Notes: a model not told the origin generated them from the sequence alone. Shown: positions 1 to 6,313, counted from the stretch's first letter. The stretch is DNA of 9,178 nt from an uncultured Collinsella sp. (GCA_902491055.1 CABUGI010000074.1:1-9178), one strand, 5' to 3'. Numbers and translations: made by a program.

Positions 1-290
1 TGGGCGCCAGCGGAATGTGGGGTCACCGCGCGGTCCGCATCTGATGGTGTCGACGCCAATGGTATATGGATGCGCCATCGACGTCTTCAATACAGAAGAT
101 ATCAGTGCGGAATGTTCTGAAAACTAAGTCCAGCACGGGCCCTGTGTTACCACTGCAGAGGGGTGCGATTCCTAAATCGCTCACTTTATCTAATAAGATA
201 TTTAGCGAGGCCGGAGCTTTAGCTCCGGCCTCCCCATATAAGGGCTCGGCTTTGCCGAGCCACCAAATTTACATCAGCCCCCAGAACATG
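1..290. other. Left-edge region with no gene that can be called firmly
   Basis: Three reading frames touch the left edge and none can be settled. Plus frame 2 is open from the edge to a TAA at 125-127, plus frame 1 is open to a TGA at 118-120, and on the minus strand an ATG at 78-76 opens a frame running off the window. None has a good ribosome site or a motif I recognise. An ORF at 66-308 on the plus strand runs straight through the hairpins and is not credible. From about 128 to 290 the DNA is mostly short palindromes. A C-terminal tail of an upstream gene ending near 127 is the simplest reading, but this is a guess. Confidence 0.3.
165..261. repeat. Run of four short palindromes (potential hairpins)
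   Basis: Four perfect inverted repeats follow each other. They are 165-170/175-180 (6 bp, 4-nt loop), 187-191/196-200 (5 bp, AT-rich), 207-218/221-232 (12 bp, GC-rich) and 243-250/254-261 (8 bp, TTT loop). The last two resemble terminator stems, but neither is followed by a T-run on either strand. They are therefore better described as palindromic intergenic DNA than as intrinsic terminators. They lie directly upstream of the much larger palindrome at 323-447. Confidence 0.75.
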
Positions 291-520
291 TTTGAGAACT
301 GTGCCTGAAGTATGTATTTGCAGGCCCCGAATCGGTGTTGCCTCCCGGCGCATTCCGCAGGGGGAGCGATATTTTGCAGCACGAAGTGCGCAACAAAATA
401 TCGCTCATGCCCGAGGACGCGCCGGGAGGCAACACCGATTCGGGGCCGGACACACGGATTTACCTGCGCATTTACAAATTCGTAAACTTTTTTGAAAAAA
501 GTGCTTGCACAGTTCTCGAA
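291..520. repeat. Outer inverted repeat enclosing the large palindrome
   Basis: The 11-mer GAGAACTGTGC at 294-304 is perfectly repeated in inverted orientation at 507-517. Two A:T pairs and a wobble add a little at the outer edges (291-293/518-520). The pair encloses the 323-447 palindrome and gives the look of short terminal repeats around a roughly 230-bp element. The right copy falls in the -35 and spacer of the tRNA-Leu promoter, so the element, if mobile, overlaps or supplies that promoter. No flanking target duplication was recognised. Confidence 0.55.
323..447. repeat. Large nested palindrome, 28-bp perfect arms
   Basis: Arms 323-350 and 420-447 are perfect reverse complements over 28 bp, and the 351/419 pair extends this to 29. 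Inside is a second perfect 13-bp arm pair (364-376/394-406), with GGG/CCC (361-363/410-412) joining it to the outer arms across a small internal loop. The tip is a 4-bp stem (379-382/386-389) with a GAA loop. The unit could extrude as a cruciform or be transcribed as one long hairpin. There is no T-run after either arm, so it is not a simple terminator. It ends about 39 bp before the A-tract dyad of the tRNA-Leu promoter. Its identity is unknown; a miniature inverted-repeat element, a long structured RNA or a protein-binding palindrome are all possible. Confidence 0.85.
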
Positions 521-534
521 TCATAGGTTATTAT
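486..534 (+). promoter_or_regulatory. tRNA-Leu promoter with A/T dyad upstream
   Basis: A perfect dyad ACTTTTTTGAAAAAAGT (486-502) is followed by two bases and a -35 TTGCAC (505-510). The -10 is TATTAT (529-534, 18-bp spacer) or TTATTA (528-533, 17-bp spacer). The A/T dyad occupies the place of an UP element. The same order and spacing recur upstream of two tRNA-Gly genes in this window, which strongly supports the call. Transcription should start near 541, about 50 nt before the mature tRNA. Confidence 0.85.
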
Positions 535-591
535 CTTCCTCGTTGAACGCGCGGGTCCAACAAAACGAACTGCGAATCAACAACATAGCAT

Positions 592-681
592 GTCGGAGTG
601 GCGGAATTGGCAGACGCGCTAGCTTGAGGTGCTAGTGACCGCTTTTTGGTCATGCGGGTTCAAGTCCCGCCTCCGACACCA
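592..681 (+). tRNA. tRNA-Leu(GAG), CCA encoded
   Basis: The acceptor stem GTCGGAG (592-598) pairs with CTCCGAC (671-677), followed by discriminator A678 and encoded CCA 679-681. The anticodon stem 619-623/631-635 holds the loop TTGAGGT, giving anticodon GAG (626-628), which reads CUC and CUU leucine codons. The long variable arm expected of a class II tRNA is present (about 637-652, ACC/GGT stem). The T-arm is 654-670 with loop TTCAAGT. It is a single-gene unit with its own promoter and terminator. Confidence 0.97.
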
Positions 682-692
682 TCGCATTTGAG

Positions 693-714
693 AAGCCTCT
701 TCGGAGGCTTTTTT
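693..714 (+). terminator. Intrinsic terminator after tRNA-Leu
   Basis: A 7-bp stem AAGCCTC/GAGGCTT (693-699/704-710) is closed by a C(TTCG)G tetraloop and followed by T709-T714. It is a canonical rho-independent terminator. The phosphatase ATG lies only 26 bp beyond it, with no clear promoter in between. Confidence 0.9.
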
Positions 715-740
715 GTTACCGATAGACGGTGGGGTCCACG

Positions 741-3086
741 ATGGAAACGCTTGAACGCAACGAGTGGGCAGACGTTGCCCAACTAGTCGAGATCACGAGC
801 GATGCTGTCATCATCTGTGAGCTCGACGGAACCATTCTGCATGTGAATAATCGCTTACTTGGTTTGATGTGCGAGGAACGCGCCGACGTCATCGGTGGAG
901 ATGTTAAAGACGTCCTGTACTCATCCGCTTTTGAACGTGCGACGGAACATCGTCTGCCATTTGAAACTGATGGCTCCGAGAACGAACTGATGCTCAAGCT
1001 GAGTGACGGCTCCTTTATCCCCGTCTTGGTTCGTGCGGGCTCCGTGACGCCTCCACGCATCTTTGGGCGCCGCGCGCCACGTGTCCTGGTGGCGCTCCAT
1101 AGCATCGAAGAACAGTATTCTCACGACCGTCAACTCAAGCGTGCGTTATCGGAGCTTAGAGTGGCGAACAAGCGTCTCTCTGGCACGCTCTCGGTCATTA
1201 TGAGCACTGTGGGCTCCGATGAGTTACCCAGCCTGCTTGATACTGTTTTGAACCAGCTTGTAGGAACGCTCGATGCTTCGGGTGCCGCTATCTATTTTTC
1301 TGAGAGCGGCGGTTTTAAACTTCGCGGTGTTTCCAAGGAGCTGTACGACAGCTACCTGCCTGAGTTTTTGCCGTATGGCGCTGGCATTCCGACGTATGTT
1401 CTTCGTGAGTCGCGTGCCTGTCGCTTGTCGATTCAACAGGACCTTGAGGGCGATAAGGCCGCCTCCGGTATGTTCATGGACTTGGACAATCGTTCTAAGC
1501 ACCTGTTGCGCGTGCAGGATATGCCTCCGTACCGCAGCGAGATCTGTCTTCCCGTTTTTTACGGTACGCAGATCCTTGGCGTGCTGGAAGTTGGTTGGAA
1601 ACGCCCCCAGGCACCGCTCGCCTATGACGTTAATGTACTCGAGGTCATTTGCGATTACTTGTCTATCCAACTGGTCGGCATGGCATCGAGTCTTCGCTCT
1701 CGTCGCACGGCCGAGCTTGGCCGCTCGCTCAATGTCTTACGTGATGAGTTGTTTACCTTTCTAGACGATTCCGTCGCGGCTACCCAGGCGGTATCGTCCG
1801 AGATCTGCAATATGCTCAACTGCCATTTTTGCCCTGTTGAGTATGACGCCAGTCTGGATTCCTACGTCATAGATTTTGAAGGCGGCAGTCGCGTTGCTTT
1901 GCCGGACGATCCCGAGAAGCTTTTCTTTTCCACGACGGCGCCAGCGGCACGTCTGGGGGCTGGCCCTGATGGCTTTGAGGCATCTGTTTTGGGGGGTACG
2001 AGTGCCGAGGACCTTAAACACGTCCGTATAACTCGCGTTGACGAATCGATGCCTATGGGAGGCTGGCTTAGGGCGCATGGTCTGCCTTGTCAAGGTCTCT
2101 ACGTCGACTCCGGCATCGAGGCGGGGCACCCGCGCTCTGAGGGCGATGGCAAGCACAGTAACGACGCGATTGTTCCTGCTTCTGTTGCGAAGAGCCCGAC
2201 GACGCGCGCGTTGCTGCTTCGTGATGGTAGCCAAGAGCCGATTGATGACCTTGAATATGACTACTTGGTGCACTTGGCGCATGACTTTGAACTGATCTAC
2301 GAAGGCGAATCTCAAAAGCGCGAGGAGCGCCATATCGCTCAGACGCTCCAGATCGGCATGAGAAATTCCCTGGGGGATGTTCCGGGTATCGCAACCGATT
2401 CGGTGTACCTGTCGGCCACGAATTCGGCGTTGGTCGGAGGTGATTTCTATACGCTCATCCGTCTTCCCGACCACTGCGCCGTCATGATTCTGGGTGATGT
2501 GTCTGGCAAAGGCATTGAGGCCGCATCGATGTCCGCGCTCGTCAAGACGGCCCTGACGGCATATGCGTGGGAGGGCGCTGGACCGGCCCGCATGGCACGC
2601 TCTCTTAACAGTATGCTCATGGGCTTTTCGAGGGTCGAGACGTTCGTGACGGCCTTTATCGCCAAGATTGACCTTAAAGCCGGACGCGCAACGTATTGTT
2701 CGGCGGGCCATCCTCCGACCATGGTCATTAGGCCAGAGTCGATGCCGCTGGGTGGCGGCGAGGCCCGTGGGGGAGAGGTCGAGCTGCTTGGATGCCAATC
2801 GGGCGTAATCGGTGCCTTTGAGAGCATGGTGTACGAGACAGGCGTGTTTACGTTCGCTCCTGGCGACATGCTCTTCATGTATACGGACGGAACGATTGAG
2901 GCCCGCGACCGCACCGGAGCGTTCTTTGGTGAGCAGCGCCTTCGTGACCTTCTGCTCTCTGTCTCGGGTGAGGGCGTATCGGGAATCTGCGGCAAGGTCT
3001 TGGGCGAGCTTGACCGATTTACCGAATCGGCGCTGGACGATGACATTGCATTGGTGTCCCTTGAGTTTTTACGGGGTCGTTCATAG
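741..3086 (+). CDS. PAS-GAF-PP2C (SpoIIE/RsbU-type) serine phosphatase
   Basis: This is a predicted cytoplasmic sensor phosphatase of 781 residues with no membrane segment. By family knowledge, such proteins dephosphorylate a STAS anti-sigma antagonist. The order is a PAS-like domain (about 7-120), a short helical linker (about 128-150), a GAF-like domain (about 150-312), a poorly recognisable sensory segment (about 332-515), a signalling helix, and PP2C/SpoIIE (about 535-778). PP2C motifs visible are GGDFY (566-570), GDVSGKG from G585 with metal ligand D586, CSAGHPP near 653-659, YTDG (D716) and DDDI (766-769). The usual Asp after GGDFY is Thr here. ATG 741 is preferred because GGTGGGG (728-734) precedes it at good spacing. 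A GTG four codons upstream (729) has no ribosome site. The next gene encodes the likely substrate domain. A C-x4-C-x2-C cluster (356, 361, 364) sits in the middle segment. The signal sensed is unknown. Confidence 0.9.
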   Translation: METLERNEWADVAQLVEITSDAVIICELDGTILHVNNRLLGLMCEERADVIGGDVKDVLYSSAFERATEHRLPFETDGSENELMLKLSDGSFIPVLVRAGSVTPPRIFGRRAPRVLVALHSIEEQYSHDRQLKRALSELRVANKRLSGTLSVIMSTVGSDELPSLLDTVLNQLVGTLDASGAAIYFSESGGFKLRGVSKELYDSYLPEFLPYGAGIPTYVLRESRACRLSIQQDLEGDKAASGMFMDLDNRSKHLLRVQDMPPYRSEICLPVFYGTQILGVLEVGWKRPQAPLAYDVNVLEVICDYLSIQLVGMASSLRSRRTAELGRSLNVLRDELFTFLDDSVAATQAVSSEICNMLNCHFCPVEYDASLDSYVIDFEGGSRVALPDDPEKLFFSTTAPAARLGAGPDGFEASVLGGTSAEDLKHVRITRVDESMPMGGWLRAHGLPCQGLYVDSGIEAGHPRSEGDGKHSNDAIVPASVAKSPTTRALLLRDGSQEPIDDLEYDYLVHLAHDFELIYEGESQKREERHIAQTLQIGMRNSLGDVPGIATDSVYLSATNSALVGGDFYTLIRLPDHCAVMILGDVSGKGIEAASMSALVKTALTAYAWEGAGPARMARSLNSMLMGFSRVETFVTAFIAKIDLKAGRATYCSAGHPPTMVIRPESMPLGGGEARGGEVELLGCQSGVIGAFESMVYETGVFTFAPGDMLFMYTDGTIEARDRTGAFFGEQRLRDLLLSVSGEGVSGICGKVLGELDRFTESALDDDIALVSLEFLRGRS

Positions 3087-3164
3087 ACGACGCTGGGCGG
3101 GCTGAATCCGTACGGTTGGGGAAACGAATGCATCGAGTGGGCTTTTTTGGGGAACCATGGTCGT

Positions 3165-3911
3165 ATGAATGAGTGGAATGACATAGCGGTTTTGACGCCT
3201 CCAGGCGATATCGACATCGCCACGGTGCCTGCGCTGCGTCGGCGGTTGGATGCTTTGATTGGCCGCGGCGTGCGTCGTGTTGTCATCAACTGTCAGGCTG
3301 TTAGCTTTATCGATTCGACGGGCTTGGCATTCCTGCTTACGCGCGCTCGTGAGCTCATGAGGCGAGAAGGCCTGCTTTCGCTCGTCAATGCATCGGGTGA
3401 AGTTGTTCGCTTTTTGGAGATTGCTCGTCTTGTCGATATCCTTCATGTCGCGGGGCCGGCACGGGAGTCTATTCCCGCCATTCCGGTGGGGGAGCTGCCT
3501 CGCTGGAGTAAGAGCGTCGAGGTCCGTCAGGGTATCGAGAATCTTCCATACTACCGACATCGCATCGCCGAACTCCTTGAATCGCTTCCGTTGCGCCGTG
3601 ACGAGCGCTACGATGTCGCATTGGCATCGGGGGAGGCGCTGGGTAATGCCTATGACCATGCGGGCGGTATCGGGTGCGTCCTGACGGTTCAGGCCTATGG
3701 CGATCGCGTTGTGGTTGAGGTGCTTGATCGAGGTGCCGGCTATTCTATCGATGAAACGAGCGAGCCGGTTGCATCTGAGGAACGCGGCCGTGGTATCAAG
3801 CTTATGCGTATGCTCGTCGATAACGTGGAGGTTGCTCGTCGTACGGACGGCGCCGGCACGCGCGTGCAGATGGTGAAGCTGTTTAGCGGAGCGCTGGAAT
3901 CGTGTGCCTAG
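3165..3911 (+). CDS. STAS anti-anti-sigma domain fused to HATPase anti-sigma kinase domain
   Basis: The 248-residue protein joins two normally separate partners. Residues 1-100 form a STAS domain like RsbV/SpoIIAA. It has the FIDSTGL motif, with Ser51 as the probable phosphorylation site. Residues about 120-242 form an RsbW/SpoIIAB-type ATPase. It has an N-box with Glu157 and Asn161, a G1 box DRGAGY (188-193), and a G2 box with GRG at 208-210. All expected catalytic residues appear intact. The gene starts 78 bp after the phosphatase stop, so the two are probably one operon, with the phosphatase resetting Ser51. ATG 3165 follows GGGGAA (3149-3154) at rather long spacing; an in-frame TTG at 3147 is an alternative start. 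No sigma factor lies in the window, so whether the kinase domain binds a sigma factor or another target is unknown. Confidence 0.88.
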   Translation: MNEWNDIAVLTPPGDIDIATVPALRRRLDALIGRGVRRVVINCQAVSFIDSTGLAFLLTRARELMRREGLLSLVNASGEVVRFLEIARLVDILHVAGPARESIPAIPVGELPRWSKSVEVRQGIENLPYYRHRIAELLESLPLRRDERYDVALASGEALGNAYDHAGGIGCVLTVQAYGDRVVVEVLDRGAGYSIDETSEPVASEERGRGIKLMRMLVDNVEVARRTDGAGTRVQMVKLFSGALESCA

Positions 3912-3936
3912 CCAATCGCTTTAGCGCGTTTGGCTA
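3909..3936 (+). terminator. Weak hairpin at the end of the phosphatase/STAS-kinase operon
   Basis: TAGCCAA (3909-3915, including the stop codon) pairs perfectly with TTGGCTA (3930-3936), and an inner CGCT/AGCG (3917-3920/3923-3926) could extend it. It is followed by TTAAG, not a T-run. It may be a weak terminator or a 3'-end stabilising hairpin. It is the only terminator-like structure before the next tRNA promoter. Confidence 0.35.
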
Positions 3937-3958
3937 TTAAGAACATGCGGCAGACAAG

Positions 3959-4004
3959 TTTTTTGAAAAAAGTACTTGCGTCTTTTGGACAACTCGCGTA
4001 AATT
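3959..4004 (+). promoter_or_regulatory. Promoter of the tRNA-Gly/Cys/Gly cluster
   Basis: The dyad TTTTTTGAAAAAA (3959-3971) is followed by GT, two bases, a -35 TTGCGT (3976-3981), a 17-bp spacer and a -10 TAAATT (3999-4004). The first mature tRNA base is 12 nt beyond the -10, so the 5' leader is only a few bases. The architecture matches the tRNA-Leu promoter at 486-534. Confidence 0.85.
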
Positions 4005-4016
4005 AATAACCCGCAA

Positions 4017-4092
4017 GCGGACATGGCTCAGTTGGTAGAGCACAACCTTGCCAAGGTTGGGGTCGCGGGTTCGAGCCCCGTTGTCCGCTCCA
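4017..4092 (+). tRNA. tRNA-Gly(GCC), copy 1
   Basis: Acceptor GCGGACA (4017-4023) pairs with TGTCCGC (4082-4088), followed by discriminator T4089 and CCA 4090-4092. The anticodon stem CAACC/GGTTG encloses the loop TTGCCAA, giving anticodon GCC, which reads GGC and GGU. The T-loop is TTCGAGC. The 76-nt gene is identical to copies at 4243 and 6372. Confidence 0.98.
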
Positions 4093-4102
4093 TTGCATTT
4101 CC

Positions 4103-4125
4103 GGACCGTTTAGGCGGTCCTTTTT
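4103..4125 (+). terminator. Terminator-like hairpin between tRNA-Gly and tRNA-Cys
   Basis: A 6-bp stem GGACCG/CGGTCC (4103-4108/4115-4120) has a 6-nt loop and is followed by TTTTT (4121-4125). The tRNA-Cys gene starts 2 nt later with no room for a promoter. The hairpin must therefore be leaky, or act as an RNA-processing or attenuation element. Confidence 0.7.
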
Positions 4126-4126
4126 C

Positions 4127-4200
4127 GGCGAAGTGGCCAAGTGGTAAGGCAGAGGCCTGCAAAGCCTTTACCCCCGGTTCGAATCCGGGCTTCGCCTCCA
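4127..4200 (+). tRNA. tRNA-Cys(GCA)
   Basis: Acceptor GGCGAAG (4127-4133) pairs with CTTCGCC (4190-4196), followed by T4197 and CCA 4198-4200. The anticodon stem GAGGC/GCCTT (one G-T pair) encloses the loop CTGCAAA, giving anticodon GCA. The T-arm is CCCGG/CCGGG with loop TTCGAAT. It is the only tRNA-Cys in the window and lies between two identical tRNA-Gly genes. Confidence 0.98.
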
Positions 4201-4209
4201 GGCAACATC

Positions 4210-4236
4210 CGGGCGCTCCGGCGCCCGTTTTGTTTT
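4210..4236 (+). terminator. Strong terminator-like hairpin between tRNA-Cys and tRNA-Gly copy 2
   Basis: A 7-bp GC-rich stem CGGGCGC/GCGCCCG (4210-4216/4221-4227) with a TCCG loop is followed by TTTTGTTTT (4228-4236). By sequence it is a full intrinsic terminator, yet tRNA-Gly copy 2 begins 6 bp later with no recognisable promoter of its own. Confidence 0.8.
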
Positions 4237-4242
4237 ACATAT

Positions 4243-4318
4243 GCGGACATGGCTCAGTTGGTAGAGCACAACCTTGCCAAGGTTGGGGTCGCGGGTTCGA
4301 GCCCCGTTGTCCGCTCCA
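4243..4318 (+). tRNA. tRNA-Gly(GCC), copy 2
   Basis: Identical over all 76 nt to the gene at 4017-4092, including CCA (4316-4318). No promoter with the dyad/TTGC architecture precedes it, so it should depend on transcription from 3959-4004 passing two terminator-like hairpins. Confidence 0.98.
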
Positions 4319-4326
4319 AGTGTAAT

Positions 4327-4357
4327 AGCCCGACTACCACGGTAGCCGGGCTTTTTT
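4327..4357 (+). terminator. Intrinsic terminator after the Gly/Cys/Gly cluster
   Basis: The outer stem AGCCCG/CGGGCT (4327-4332/4347-4352) continues past one mismatch into CTAC/GTAG (4334-4337/4342-4345), with T4352-T4357 following. It is the expected end of the tRNA transcript. Confidence 0.88.
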
Positions 4358-4496
4358 GTACCCATCGCCTGGGCTCGAACCCGAGAGGGGGCGATCGTTT
4401 TGGGGCGTGGCTGTGGCGTTGTTTGTCGCGAATGTCCGCTTTGGGCGTATCATCGTGGGCATCTCGCATAACCTCGTTGCAAGGGAGATACGCCCC
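4358..4496 (+). promoter_or_regulatory. Upstream region of the alpha-glucosidase gene
   Basis: This stretch holds a possible hairpin ATCGCC/GGCGAT (4364-4369/4390-4395) with an inner CTCG/CGAG stem. It also holds a weak promoter candidate, TTGTCG (4423-4428) with TATCAT (4448-4453) at a long 19-bp spacing. The ribosome site GGGAG (4483-4487) lies 9 nt before the ATG. No operator could be recognised with confidence. A GGGCTCGAACCC stretch (4371-4382) resembles a tRNA T-arm, but no acceptor stem matches it. Confidence 0.35.
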
Positions 4497-6230
4497 ATGG
4501 CTACAGAAAAGTCTTCTTCGCGCTCATGGATGTCCGATGCCGCGATCTATCAGATCTACCCGCGCTCGTTTAAGGATTCGACTGGTTCGGGTCTGGGCGA
4601 TATCGCGGGCATTACCCAGCAGATGGACTATCTTGAGCGGCTGGGTATCGAGGCCATCTGGCTGAGCCCGTTTTACCCTTCGCCTCTTGTCGATGGCGGC
4701 TATGATGTGGCGGACTACTGCGATGTCGACCCGTGTCTCGGCTCGCTTGACGACTTCGATGACATGATCGCTGCGGCTCACGCGCGCGGCATCAAGGTCA
4801 TCGTCGACATCGTGCCCAACCATTCATCCAACCAGCACCCCTGGTTCAAAGCCGCTCTTGCCGCCGGCCCCGGATCGCCCGAGCGCGCCCGTTATATCTT
4901 CCGCGATGGTCGCGGCGAGCATGGCGAGCTGCCTCCCACCAATTGGAATGCCAACTTTGGCGGCCCCGCATGGACGCGTGTTGCGGACGGTCAGTGGTAT
5001 CTGCACATGTTTACGCCCGAGCAACCGGACTTTGACTGGTCATGCCCCGAGGTTCATGCGCTCTTTTGCGACGTCCTGGCGTTTTGGAGCGATCGAGGCG
5101 TCGACGGCTTTCGCATTGATGTGGCGCAGGGTCTCGCCAAGGATCTCGACCGCGATGACCTCGACCGGTGGCATCTCGCCGAGGGCGATGACATGGTTGA
5201 CGACGGCACCCATCCGCTGTGGGACCGCAATGAGGTCCACGAGATCTATCGCGAGTGGCGCCGCGTGTTCGACCGCTATAATCCGCCGCGCAGTGCCGTT
5301 GCCGAGGCGTGGGTGCTGCCCGAGCGCCAGTATCTCTATGCGCGTCCCAGCGAGCTTGGCCAGACATTCAACTTTGAGTTTGCCAAGGCCACTTGGACCT
5401 ATGATGACATGCACACTGCAATCGAGAAGGGCTTGAAGGCAGCCGTCGAATCCGATTCCGCCTCGACCTGGGTACTCTCCAACCACGACGTGCCGCGCGT
5501 GGCGACACGCTATGCCCTGCCGCAAATCAAGGCGACGCGCTACCACCAGATTGCGCTCGACTGGCTCTTACGCGACGGGTTGTCTTATGACGAGGACCGT
5601 GAACTCGGCGAGCGCCGCGCGCGGGCGGCCCTTTTGCTTGAACTGGCGCTTCCGGGCTCGGCATACGTGTATCAGGGTGAGGAGCTCGGCCTTTTTGAGG
5701 TGGCTGACATCCCGTGGGCTGCACTCGAAGATCCTACTGCGACCAATACGCGCGGACCGAAGCGTGAGAAGGGGCGCGACGGCTGCCGTGTGCCCCTGCC
5801 GTGGGTGGCGGCGGACGATCCCGCGCAGGGCGGATCGTTTGGGTTTTCGCCGGCGGACGCCGATGCGGCGCCCCATCTGCCGCAACCTGCATGGTTTTCC
5901 GATTACGCTGCCGATAGGGAAGAAGCGGACCCGACATCGATGCTTGCGCTCTATCGTGACGCCCTCTGGCTTCGGCGCAAGCTGCGCGGTTGCGCCAACG
6001 ATTTTGCGTGGCTCGATCTTGACGGGCGCACCGGTTTTGCGGATGGTGCCGAGGGCGCCGAGGGCGGCGTCATCGCCTATCGCCGCGACAACGGCTGGGC
6101 GTGTGTGACGAACTTCGGCGCAGCAGCCGTGGAGCTGCCGGCGGGCAGGGTCCTGCTCACCTCATCACCGCTTGCAGACGGCAGGCTCGCGCAGGACAGC
6201 TCTGCCTGGATCATGCTCGGTGAGATGTAG
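4497..6230 (+). CDS. GH13 alpha-glucosidase (alpha-glucoside hydrolase)
   Basis: This 577-residue enzyme of the alpha-amylase superfamily probably releases glucose from the non-reducing end of short alpha-glucosides such as maltose or isomaltose. There is no signal peptide, so it should act in the cytoplasm on imported sugars. GH13 conserved regions are visible. Region I is DIVPNH (104-109), and region II is GFRIDVA with nucleophile Asp208. Region III has acid/base Glu270 in AVAEAW, and region IV is SNHD with transition-state stabiliser Asp331. The (beta/alpha)8 barrel covers about 12-480, with a small beta C-domain from about 510. Val209 follows the nucleophile; in other GH13 glucosidases Val here goes with tolerance of alpha-1,6 bonds, but the rule is not universal. 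ATG 4497 is chosen for GGGAG at 9-nt spacing and because the family starts with DAAIYQIYPRSF just downstream. The gene stands alone between tRNA units, with no transporter or regulator visible. Confidence 0.92.
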   Translation: MATEKSSSRSWMSDAAIYQIYPRSFKDSTGSGLGDIAGITQQMDYLERLGIEAIWLSPFYPSPLVDGGYDVADYCDVDPCLGSLDDFDDMIAAAHARGIKVIVDIVPNHSSNQHPWFKAALAAGPGSPERARYIFRDGRGEHGELPPTNWNANFGGPAWTRVADGQWYLHMFTPEQPDFDWSCPEVHALFCDVLAFWSDRGVDGFRIDVAQGLAKDLDRDDLDRWHLAEGDDMVDDGTHPLWDRNEVHEIYREWRRVFDRYNPPRSAVAEAWVLPERQYLYARPSELGQTFNFEFAKATWTYDDMHTAIEKGLKAAVESDSASTWVLSNHDVPRVATRYALPQIKATRYHQIALDWLLRDGLSYDEDRELGERRARAALLLELALPGSAYVYQGEELGLFEVADIPWAALEDPTATNTRGPKREKGRDGCRVPLPWVAADDPAQGGSFGFSPADADAAPHLPQPAWFSDYAADREEADPTSMLALYRDALWLRRKLRGCANDFAWLDLDGRTGFADGAEGAEGGVIAYRRDNGWACVTNFGAAAVELPAGRVLLTSSPLADGRLAQDSSAWIMLGEM

Positions 6231-6284
6231 GGGTCTCTTGCGGCGAGATTGCGTTTGCCCGCGCCTTCCGTGGTGGCTGATGTC

Positions 6285-6302
6285 TTCGCGAGGTTCGCGA
6301 GG
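6285..6302. repeat. Tandem 9-mer duplication after the glucosidase gene
   Basis: TTCGCGAGG occurs twice in direct succession (6285-6293, 6294-6302). Each contains the palindrome TCGCGA, so the pair can also fold as a short hairpin. No T-run follows, so it is at best a weak 3' end for the glucosidase mRNA. The role is unknown. Confidence 0.5.
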
Positions 6303-6313
6303 GCGTTGCAAAA

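Noticed and set aside
66..308. 80-codon plus-strand frame near the left edge
   Set aside because: It passes through four palindromes, has no ribosome site, and its composition reflects the hairpins.
165..447. CRISPR array
   Set aside because: The repeats here are inverted and of different sequence; there are no regularly spaced direct repeats.
1761..2798. 345-codon minus-strand frame inside the phosphatase gene
   Set aside because: It is a shadow of the PAS-GAF-PP2C coding sequence, whose PP2C motifs are intact on the plus strand.
2447..3289. 280-codon minus-strand frame across the phosphatase/STAS-kinase junction
   Set aside because: Rich in Ser, Pro and Arg with no motif, and it overlaps two well-supported plus-strand genes.
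4371..4382. T-arm-like sequence suggesting a broken tRNA before the glucosidase
   Set aside because: No matching acceptor stem, anticodon arm or CCA was found on either strand; it is better explained as part of a short hairpin.
4023..4665. Plus and minus frames running through the tRNA cluster
   Set aside because: These are translations of tRNA sequences (recurrent peptides such as AQLVEHNLAKVGVAGSSPVV), a common annotation artefact.
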